Assembly: GCA_036172665.1 (NCBI GenBank)
Contig: CM069872.1
Location: forward strand, 52,252,101 to 52,316,100
Length of the DNA: 64,000 nucleotides
Direction: 5' to 3'
DNA from: Prosopocoilus inquinatus
Taxonomy: Eukaryota; Arthropoda; Insecta; Coleoptera; Lucanidae
Shown: piece after piece, positions 54,807 to 64,000 of the stretch
Layout of the letters: every line of letters starts with the position of its first letter
How positions within the stretch are numbered: the stretch's first letter is position 1
Made by a program: the position numbers and the translations under genes
The notes under the pieces: generated by a model
Seen by the model: only the letters and a program-made list of their open reading frames with translations
Databases searched by the model: none
What the model was told of the DNA's origin: nothing

Positions 54807-57800
54807 TTAAAAGAGGTTTCTGCAGATGGGGCAGGTGCTTTTGTTGCTCGTACTGAACCACTTGTACTGCGGATTGAAATTAAGGGTTGGATTAATAAAA
54901 AAAAAAAATTAAAAAAAGGCAAGGACTTACGAGACAGGCCGAATGGAATTTCTTGCGGCAAGTCTGGCAAGACAGTTTTGGTAATTGGTAAGTGCCCGGA
55001 TGTAAGACGGCGAAGCAAATGTAACACTCTTCAACCCCATCGAATTTCTTATCCAAATTATTATTCCACAAGGACAAACCGTCCCAGATTCTACCATTCT
55101 TAAACGACGTATTTATTATCGAGCAGTTCATTGAGATGAATTTAATACGAGTATTAATTAATTAAAATTACCTGATGTAAAACGCACATTTTAAGCTGCA
55201 TCAGCCATTGCTTGTGCGAGGTCCCACCGATTTGCTTGTTGCATTGAACATCGGGGCCTCCCAATGGGTAATTCGTTGGGAGCGTAATCACCAAATCCAT
55301 TTGCGCTTCATCTACCGTATACACAGCAACCACCTCCCTTACAGTCGGATGTACCTTAACCTAATTAGGCCATGCAAAATGTTGCTATAATACGCTGCAA
55401 ATTAATTAATGACATTAATTACTTACGACCATGTTTTTAAATTTTGTTTCGTGCTGTGCGACATCGGCTAATTCTTGACTGCATAGTTGGGGTGACACAT
55501 ACGCTGCAGTCACACGCTCAACTATTTGGGCGGTGCGTGTTTCTGTGCCGGACCACCATTGCCTGACGGAAGCCGGTAACTGAGAGACCGTTGCAGCGTA
55601 CACCCAACAAACCATGTGCTCGATTACTTCGCTCCTGCTAGGATCTAAAATAAACCGATCCTTCATTATCCTGTGACGGTGAATTTACATCGTACCTTTC
55701 AATGACAAGTCCAACTTCGTCAGGAAACATTCATGGAAGGGCTTCGTCTTGCTGTCGTTATAATGCAAGACCTCGACGGGCATCAGCTTGAATATGTTAT
55801 CGAGCAACTTATTTAAGAAGTCGTGATTCCTGCAAGAGAAAGATTAATTTCGTAGTGGTTACTGTCATGAATACAGTGGGAGGGCCTTCCTACCTTAACC
55901 AGTCGGCGTATTGGTAACGTAATTCAGTCGAGGATTTCTCGCAGAGATTCAAGAGAACGTCCCAGCATAATAAGTATGCGAAAGTGTAGACGTAAGAGTC
56001 TGTGAATGGCTCAACCCGACAACTATCCTCACCTAACCTGTTAGTTACAACCGAAACGAAGTTGGCATAAGCATGATATCCGAAAAAAAAAAAAAGAAAA
56101 GCTTACTTGAAATCCTGCAACATCGTTTGCACTATCTCTTGAGTCTGGGCCAGCAAGCTTTTGAACTGTTCGATGATCAAACCTTTCGCATGAGGCGTGT
56201 TGGTGTTCACGGCCAACGTATCGATTTCTATTAGCCCCGGCGTTAGCACCATCAACATGTGGTAGCCGAAGAGTTGCAGTGTGCTCAGGCTATTGGTTAT
56301 CAACGAGCAGGATAGTTTCAAGAGCTTCGACCATGGGGGCATGTCACCGCTTGCTTGTTTGAAAATATAAACGTGTCTCACATGATTAATAGCCGAATTG
56401 AAGTTCCTCAGCAGTAGGAGATATGTGTTCTGATGCATCTCGGTGTTTTTCAGTACTTCTTCTGGAATTGCAAAGAAAAAATGGATAAAAAAATCCGATT
56501 TTTCAGAAAACAAGAAGTCTCGGTGTAGGCAACCCGCTTAACACGGTCGTTTGTATTGTTGCCTACATCGAAGATCCCGAGATCGTTTAAAACAATTTTC
56601 CAATTTTAGAAAATTTCCAGTTCTTTAATTAATTCCGCCAATTACGAAAGCCCTGTTAGTATAACCAGGGTTGCCACTTTATTTTCATTGAAACATTCCT
56701 GGAATTTTCCAGGTTTTCATCGACTTCTCTCATCTAATTTTCGCTACCGACTGCAATCACGCAACTTTTTTAATTTTTGCATGTTTAATGCATTTTTCCC
56801 CTAATTTCAGAATGGAAACGTTCGACGTACCAACTTATAAAAATTGGCGATTTATTATTATTATTTTTATTATTACGTGTATTACGAGGAGAATTATTGA
56901 ATTAAATTATAAGCAATTAATTTTAATAACATGCCTGTTCGTTTAAAAAAAAATTAAATAAATCAGAATTTCAGAAAACGAGAACTCTTAGCGTAGGCAA
57001 CCCGCTTAACACCGTTTCGTTTGCACGGTTGCCTATATTGAAGATCCCAGGATTAATTTTTGCCTGTCCAAAACATGATAAATTCTCGCACAGATCACTT
57101 AGATCGTCCTTTTTTTTTAATTTAGAAGAATCTTACATTTTTCCTCCAATTTTAGAAAATGAATTTGCATTGAAATTTTCAATTAATTTCATTGATACTG
57201 GTACAGGCAACCCAACTAACATAGTAGTTTGAATTGTCGCCTACGCCGACGATCCTAAAAATATTGTTTTTTGTTGAAAACTCTTTCACAGATTAGATTA
57301 AGTTCAAAGACTGAAGGAATTCAATATCTGTTCATAATTCGAAAACTATAAGTCGCAGAAAGAAAAAGTTTAGATAAAAGTTGTAGGGAATTTTATTATC
57401 TACAAGATTCGTAATGATCACTTTTAACTAAAATTGAATTGCAAGCGAGAAATTCGCAAAAAACAGTTTTCAACCCCCTAAAAATAAAAGAACTATTAAT
57501 CGCAGAAAGGGAAAGTTTAAACAAAAGTTGTAGGGAATCTTATTCCCTACAAGATTCGCAAGGATCATTTTTTACTAAAATTGAAGTGCAAGCGAGAAAT
57601 TCGCAAAAAACAGTTTTCAACCCCCTAAAAATAAAAGAACTATTAATCGTAGGAAGAAAAAGTTTAAACAAAAGTTGTAGGGAATTTTATTCTCTACAAG
57701 ATTCGCAAGGATCATTTTTTACTAAAATTGAATTGCAGGCGAGAAATTCGCAAAAAACTGTTTTCAACCCTCAAAAAATCAGTGTAGGGAATTTTCCCGA

Positions 57801-60800
57801 TATCATTTATAGTTGATCTTTTTGAATATTTAACTGAGGGAGTATCTGCACAACGTTAAAAGTTGACAATTAGTTCAAAAATATTTTTAATGTCATAAAT
57901 TCTACACATTTCACCGAGCTACTTAGTATAGGCAACCCAATTAACACCGTCGTTTATTTGTTGCCTACATTAAAGTTTCAAAATATTTTTTGTTAAAAAC
58001 GTGATGAACTTTCCACAATCGCTTAGATTAAGATTTCTTTTTATTATTTAAAACGATTATGCATTTTTTTTTTCAATTTTAGAAAACAAAGTTCCAGTTC
58101 TTCAGTTAATTTCATCGATCTTTTCGCATTAAACAAGCAAATTCTCAGACATTCCCCTGACCTTGCGAACATTTCTTCAATTCGCCGACTTTTCCCTGAC
58201 GAGTAGGAACCCTGATGACTCCCCCCCCCCCAAAAAAAAAAAAAAAAAAAGAAAAAACAAAATGCTTCAAATACATGCCTGCAAAGTACAGCCAAACGTT
58301 TACAACGTTCGTGTGAATTTCTTGGGCGAAGACATCTGTCCACTCGTTGGCAAACCTGCTGCCAGGTGCCAACTTTTGAATATACAATTCCACAGCGGAA
58401 AATAACTCTAGCACAGCCGACATGAACGATACAACCTGAAATTTGCGAGCCGAATTGAAGATGTCCTGTCAGGAATTATTTATTTAATGTACTTGTATGC
58501 TGTTGTGTGCGTGTTTGATTTGCACGAGTGTGCTGCTCCAAGAGGCCAAAGAAACCGTAATGAAATCCCACATCAAAGGGCTCGGAAAGGTTTCGCTTTC
58601 GCTGTTCCTAATAATCACTAAGCACAAGCGTATTATTTCTATGATAACCTCACAATCCTCCCAGTAGCCGAGGTTCCTGAAATTAGCCGAGTAAGTGAAA
58701 ATAATTGTTATAAAATAAAAAAAACGAATGCACTTACAGTTTATAATACTTTTCGACGAAGGGGGCTTGCGCTATCTTGTTGAAATTTTCTGTTAATTGC
58801 AAAGTCAGTTCATTACATTGCAGTGGTAGACATCGCAAGATGATTAAATTCTGCTGTAAATCATAAACTTGAGATGGTATATCAGTGAAGCTGAGGCCCC
58901 TTGCGAACGCCTGTGTCAGGTGTAGCCGTCCTAAATTTCTTTCGCCTTCAAACTGCTTGCACCTGAGCCAAGCGGAATAGACTTGGGGCAGGGATTCTTG
59001 TTGCACGAGGTCGGATTTCAAGACGAAACCAACTTTGGCCCAGAGCCAATGCTCCGTCGTTATTTTCTCAATTAACTCCAGTTCTAAACCAGATTGTTCC
59101 GTGGGGTGTAAACCGTCCAGCAACATTTTTCCCTTTACATGCAGAGATTCCTTTACATCGGCAATTTTACCGAAATGCTTGATCTAAAAAATGCATTTTA
59201 CAGCTAACAACAGACTTTTCAGTGGAATCCTAACCATTTTAAAATTGTCAGCGAACGACTGCGTCAACACTAAATCATACAGGGCGTTTAAAATGTACTT
59301 ATTTATGTCGCTCGTTAGCTTCACTATGGTGTTAACCTTTGAATCTTCGTCCTCCGACTCTTCTTTCTCCTCCAAAGGCGTCAGCAAAACGCTCACGGTT
59401 ACGTGCGACCAAATAAAAAATTTTAACACGTCGTCATCCCCGATGCAACCCTCAACTGCCTCTACGCTCTCGTAAAGAGAACTTAGGCTTCCGTTAACAT
59501 ACTCAGCGTACACACACAAGTCGGTTAAGGCAGTCCTCCAAGTTGAAACGAAGCTGCGAATGAGGAACACGTCCAGCAAATCATCATCCGACAGTAACCG
59601 CCTCTTATTCCCCGTTCGAATAAAATTCACTATTGCGCTTACAACTTTATGAAAATCGAAGGCATCGACTGCGTTAGCCAACAGCTCTTGCTCGACTATC
59701 CCAGCGAACTGCTTGGTTAGAGTTCTAAACTCTTCGGGCTCCACTTCGCAACTTAAAGTGGCGACTGCGTCCTGCCAGGCGGTGTTCACTTCCCAAACCG
59801 TATCCTCCGTAATGGTCTCCATGTTCAAGTGCGAATCGCAGCTCAAGCTGAAGAGGGCCAGGAGTAATTCGCTGCCGTAAGTTAACCGATGTGTATCCGT
59901 GTAAAGCACGCTGGCCATGTAAGCCGCTAGGCTAGCGCAGGAGTCGAGTGTAATTGGGTAGTCCGAGGGGGCCAGCAGGCACGTTGTTATTAGCTCGGTG
60001 ATTCGAGTGACCGCCTGCTTACTTATGAACAGCTCTAAAACAAAAATGAATTAAATGATTTTTATCGAGAGGGAAAACTACTTACCTCCTTCGTTGCTTT
60101 CGGTGAAGACTTGCTTCAGTAAGAGCCGGAGGTCCGGCGTGCTCTCATCCAGCAGTTCTTTTTTGACGATGTCAACGAGGAACTCGTCGACCTTCTCGTT
60201 GCTTAACCAGCACTGCACGGATGGGTCGGTGTTGTGGGGGTGAGACAGTGATCTCGCTAGACACCACCCGAAATGTTCGTCTGGAAGCTTGAATTACAAA
60301 AAAAAAAATAAATAAATAAAATCATTTTCTTTATAGTGAATTAAGATTTTTAATCTGAAGCGTACCTGAGTGAAACTGTCTAAAATTTTTTCTTTCTCTT
60401 CTGCTTTTAAATACTTGAATAACAGGAATACCAAATCGACGACGTATTTCGAGCTGAGATAGCTTGACTTAAGCCACTTCCACAAGAGTTTATCATACAG
60501 AGTGATCGGCTCTTCAGATTCGGCCAAGTACTTGAAGAAATCGACCGTTTCGAAACTTTGCAGCAGAGAGTACAAGTGCTCCATCAGTTCTTTCGACTGA
60601 TTTTCCTTAATAAACTTGACATAACCCTCACAGGTTTTGTATACTAAGGTGTTTAGGGCGGTCAAATAGGTTTCATCGAATTTTTCAACGGTGTTTAGGC
60701 TGCCGCTAACATCACCGGTGTCGAGGTGGGCTTCCGCACTGCTAAATTTAACCTTCAATTGTCTCTTGGGTTTAACCAGGTGCTTCAGGGATGACAAAAA

Positions 60801-62673
60801 ATCAATCTGCCTGGTCGCTAATTCAGATATGACACTCCTCTCGTAGTTATATTCCAAATTCACGAATAAACCTTGGAATAGGGAATCGACGTTGCTCCAA
60901 AAGTAGTTCAAGTACCGGCAATAATTGCTGACGTCCGGGTGATTACGATTTCTGTGCCAGTACTGGATCAAAGCGGCAATTTGATTGAACAATGACTTGT
61001 AAGCGCTCTGCCCGCAAGTCAAGCACCATTCAATCGTGGGAATAAGTTGGGACTTCAGGAGTTTCTCGCACAGAACGACGTCTGCCTGATTCTTCATTAT
61101 AACGTATTGCAAGCACTCTATCAACGTTAAGGAAACGGTGGCCGATTCTGAACGACTGGTAAGGACATTTTTCTGTTTCAATCTGCAACACGACGACAAC
61201 TTACCTTCCACAAAATAGTACTTGGCTTCGCTGCTTATAAAGCAGCGAAGCCAAGTACTATTCTTACCCCATTCGCAAACTATCGAAAAAGTTAAAGTAA
61301 AACGTATTGACGTCGAGATTCGGGGGCAAGTGCGACAGCAAAGGCAGCAAGTTCGGATATATTACGGCCGCGTTGCCTTGCCCCCCCTCCCTAAGAACCT
61401 TAAACAACTTCGGAAGCAACAGCTTTTCGATATTTATATGAACCCACCATTTCTAAAAAAAAAAAAATTAAAAATAAATTCGTCCTCCCTCCTCAGGGGG
61501 CAAATAAAAAAATACATACGTCCAATACCGTCACTGTTAAAAGCGCAGCTTCCCACACATTCGGCAGAACGGTGGGTTCACTCTCGTCCAAATTAGAAAA
61601 AACCGCGGATGATACGTGCCCCACTTCGTTCGTCAACAAAAACGGTGCCTTGCAACACAACGAGGTCAACACACCGAACCAGGCAGCTCTGATGGGGGCG
61701 ACCCTATTCCTTGCCAGCTTCCAGAACTTAGCGTTCGAAATAATCTTAGCGTTCAATTCGTCCACCTTCTTAATCGACTCGGCAGAAACCTTATTCAAAT
61801 ACAGAGCGTAACCTTGAAGGCTCGATATTACGACGCGCTCATACTTGGCTTCGGCGTCCTCCGTCGTCACCTTTGGATTGTTGAGGCTCTGAGCGGTGTG
61901 CACCGTTAAATTATCGCATATGTAATTCAAGATCTCCTCTTGGCAGAAAACTATGGCCTCTTGTAATTTACTCGGCGGGAATGCATCCTGTAACATTGTT
62001 TATAAAATTCCAACAAAATAGCAAAATAGATTATGAATCAAACCTCGAAGGATTTGGTCGCAGAGCTAGCGGCTGGGGCGTACGTATCGTACTGAGAAGT
62101 AAACCAAGGGCCCGCCAGCTGCTTCAAATACGGGGCTAAATTCCTTTTGGCTTTGATGACGACCTGGTGGTGTGCGACGTGCGTGGCTTCCCTTACTTTG
62201 TGCTCCGCGTCGGTCGCCAAGACGTTGTACAATCGCGTCCAAAACGGCAAAATAGTCTTCACGGCTTCCTGATCCGTGGCCTTAATCAAGTCGATGAATT
62301 CTTGCAAAGCCTACAGAGTTTTAATTTTTAAAAGAGTGAAATTAATCAACGTGACTGCAACCTTTAGTTTCGTAGTTGAATCTTTCTTGTTCATTTTCTT
62401 CAAGACCAGTTGAAAGTTGCTGTCGACGGAGGAGTCGATGTCGTCCATCGTGTTCAGGGTGAAATTCGTCAGGGAGAAGCCCGCATCTTTCATCGAAGGA
62501 AAGCCCACGAACTGGGGCAACGTGTTCGCTAATAATTCTGCGCTTCGTCCTGAACTGGAAGGCTGAAGAAGATTACAGGCATGAAAGCGGCTGCGGAGTT
62601 AAATTATTATAAGGACGCTAATTACCCTGACGTTGTTTTTCGTGCGCTGTGCTTGTTTGTGTTTGCCACCCAT
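54807..62673 (-). CDS. LTN1: E3 ubiquitin-protein ligase listerin
   Basis: I joined 18 exons (62673-62626, 62562-62362, 62310-62044, 61987-61520, 61452-61268, 61182-60366, 60287-60086, 60034-59235, 59183-58738, 58676-58493, 58465-58279, 56461-56107, 56037-55894, 55829-55696, 55644-55427, 55360-55172, 55098-54931, 54866-54807) into 1690 residues (human 1766). Listerin binds 60S subunits with stalled nascent chains and ubiquitinates them in ribosome quality control. Landmarks are the N-terminus [45 protein letters not shown], the HEAT-repeat body, the RWD-like region ([29 protein letters not shown]), and the C-terminal RING ([43 protein letters not shown]) from about residue 1640. The 1.8-kb intron after 58279 seems to use a GC donor (GCAG/GCATGT). 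Head-to-head with UBL7. Confidence 0.95.
56515..58000. repeat. Dispersed repeat with TAGGCAAC/GTTGCCTA hairpin, 4 copies
   Basis: Inside the large LTN1 intron, hairpin cores lie near 56525-56567 (GTAGGCAACCCGCTTAACAC, then TTGTTGCCTAC), 56993-57037, 57204-57243 and 57932-57970. Flanking sequence (TTTCAGAAAACGAGAA before, GAAGATCC after, TTTTAGAAAATTTCCAGTTC further on) is shared, so the hairpin belongs to a repeat unit of roughly 250-450 bp. Two weaker copies sit in CRYL1 intron 2. Confidence 0.75.
57284..57800. repeat. 147-bp tandem repeat, about 3.3 copies
   Basis: AAATTGAATTGCAAGCGAGA begins at 57431, 57578 and 57725, an exact 147-bp spacing; a partial, more diverged copy precedes. Units differ by only a few bases. 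It is inside the LTN1 intron. Because 147 is divisible by three, the + strand frame 57439-57816 stays open across three units. Confidence 0.92.
61214..61262. repeat. Perfect 23-bp hairpin inside an LTN1 intron
   Basis: AATAGTACTTGGCTTCGCTG plus CTT (61214-61236), loop ATA, then the exact complement 61240-61262. The intron is only 86 bp (61183-61267), so the hairpin is more than half of it. Confidence 0.95.
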
Positions 62674-63252
62674 TTCATTGAGAGGAAATTTAAATCCTAT
62701 TTGCGCTTGATTTAAAAAAATTAAGAAAATAAATTGACAAGCCTTCAACAGCACAGCACCTCACATTTACAGATGAGATAAGGGTTGCCAACGTCACACG
62801 CATGATACCTGTGGTAGCATAGGGCACAGGGCCGCAACACTATATAAGATTTACTGCTAATAATACTATGTTTAATATCTCGAAGTTAGGAAACAACATT
62901 CTTAATTGGCTGTCTAATAAGCAATATAATTTAATCTTAATTAATAGCTTATTCACAAATAGACAGTGTATATATAAAGGTATACGTAGCGTCTCTAATC
63001 TCATCAATAAGTAATCGATGCCATCAAATTCTCTTAAATTATTTAATTCATTATAAAGTTCATTTTAATATTAGAAATGAAAGACGCCCTTTATTATTAT
63101 TGTAAAATACAATAATGATGGCAAGTATTAAACATTATAAAAGGGCTGATTAATTCTTTAATGAATTTAGAAACGTCAGGTCAGGAGCGCACTGATGGCG
63201 GAGTCGATAAAACAGCGACCTCCTCTAATTAAAAAAAAAAAAATTCCAAACA
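62674..63252. promoter_or_regulatory. Divergent region, LTN1 / UBL7
   Basis: 579 bp between divergent start codons, AT-rich in the UBL7 half. It must hold both promoters. No other feature seen. Confidence 0.4.
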
Positions 63253-64000
63253 ATGATCAAGGGAAATATTATTCTGGGCGTTAGATTATCGCCGAGCGAT
63301 TTTAAACGCATAGAAATCGAAAATGCAGACCTGGACAATACAGTGGAAGTGTTTAAAAACCAGATTACGAAACATGTAAACACAGACAAAGACTCCATAG
63401 GTATGCAAGCATGACCAGCCGAAATAAGCACACAAAACCTACATTGTTGGTTTGTTTCAGAATTAATTTACTGCGGATTGATATTAGAAGACGAGAGGTC
63501 GTTATCTTCCTGCGGTGTTACGCCGGGGGTTATGCTGCATGTATTGAGAAAGAAAATACCGGTAGACGTCATCCCAGCACGAACTTTAACCGAAGCCGAC
63601 ATTCAACAACTAGTCGTTGCGTTTCGTGCATTCACCTTATCCCCAGGCTATCGAGCAGCACTGCAGGTGTCTATTAGATATTCCTTATTGCACTTTCGTG
63701 TGTATCTTCATCTCGTTTTAACCTCATGAAATAAAATGAGATGAAGATGCACTCAGTGCACATACTGCATACCAATTAAAAGCGCTTTTAGTATTCAAGG
63801 TCATGAGTATGTGGTGTTATTACAGCGACTCTCCAGACCTGAAGTACTTGAAACGATCACGGCAGCAACACCCGGTTTAATAAACGACCCGATTGCGATG
63901 GCGATGCTGCAAGACCCCGAGTTGATAGTGCAGCTCTCTGACTTGGACACGGTGAAGCGTGTGGCCGAACACCACCCGAGTTTAATCGAAGCCGCCAACC
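63253..64000 (+). CDS. UBL7: Ubiquitin-like protein 7 (partial, cut by window end)
   Basis: Exons 63253-63400, 63461-63666 and 63826 to beyond 64000 give at least 176 residues. UBL7 has an N-terminal ubiquitin-like domain and a C-terminal UBA domain and is related to ubiquilin-type shuttle factors. The Ubl domain spans about residues 1-81 (NIILGVRLSPSDFKRIEIEN; then IELIYCGLILEDERSLSSCG and VTPGVMLHVLRKK). The middle region follows (LTEADIQQLVVAFRAFTLSP, ITAATPGLINDPIAMAMLQD), as in human UBL7 ATPGLSSDPIAL. Introns are short (60 and 159 bp). Exon 3 and the UBA domain run off the window. Confidence 0.88.

Noticed and set aside
57439..57816. 125-codon repeat protein gene
   Set aside because: Open frame results from a 147-bp repeat divisible by three; kept only as a finding to test.
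1..64000. tRNA, snRNA or endogenous viral sequence
   Set aside because: I looked for tRNA B-box and cloverleaf patterns and for polymerase or capsid-like frames and saw none I could support; a covariance or profile search could still find some.

Overview
This window is a piece of an insect (at least arthropod) nuclear genome. The genes carry many 50-80 bp GT-AG introns, intergenic DNA is AT-rich and full of MITE-like inverted repeats, and there is an invertebrate-type opsin. A beetle is possible, but I cannot prove the order from sequence alone. Gene calls rest on reading the translations and joining exons by hand. For every multi-exon gene reported as complete, the joined reading frame closes exactly.

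Layout. Positions 1-17.7 kb contain no convincing gene. This stretch is dominated by tandem arrays: about 15 units of ~115-120 bp (985-2670), a T-rich composite array (4.06-7.53 kb), an A-rich array with a ~325 bp period (9.2-11.85 kb) that resumes at 14.65-15.9 kb, and a 22 bp minisatellite (14.24-14.41 kb). A single-exon SLC17-like transporter sits at 17.7-19.2 kb between MITEs.

From 23 kb on, genes are dense. In order they are: MFAP1 (+), a 56-residue membrane micropeptide (+), TARBP1/Trm3-type tRNA 2'-O-methyltransferase (-), an Rh7-like opsin (-), LYRM7/MZM1L (-), an unknown 316-residue protein (+), lambda-crystallin CRYL1 (-), an unknown single-pass membrane protein (+), ATPAF1 (-), a LAP1/torsin-interacting-protein homologue (+), CSN4 (-), FAM162 (+), MIX23/CCDC58 (-), an importin alpha of the KPNA1/5/6 type (+), the ribosome-quality-control ligase listerin LTN1 (-), and the 5' part of UBL7 (+), cut by the window end.

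These are mostly unrelated housekeeping genes, not a pathway cluster. Themes do recur. Four encode mitochondrial proteins (LYRM7, ATPAF1, FAM162, MIX23). Two act in protein quality control or ubiquitin biology (LTN1, UBL7), with CSN4 also a ubiquitin-pathway regulator. Four gene pairs are head-to-head over 0.5-0.75 kb and probably share promoter regions.

The most unusual DNA is an 87-bp-arm perfect palindrome at 50.19-50.36 kb, flanked by a 21-bp near-perfect direct repeat. One strand contains a hammerhead-ribozyme-like core, and a degraded relative lies at 11.9-12.1 kb. Other features worth a second look are two probable GC-AG introns, a 46-base hairpin filling more than half of an 86-bp LTN1 intron, a 147-bp repeat in an LTN1 intron that keeps an ORF open, and a start codon standing alone at the end of an exon in the LAP1 homologue.
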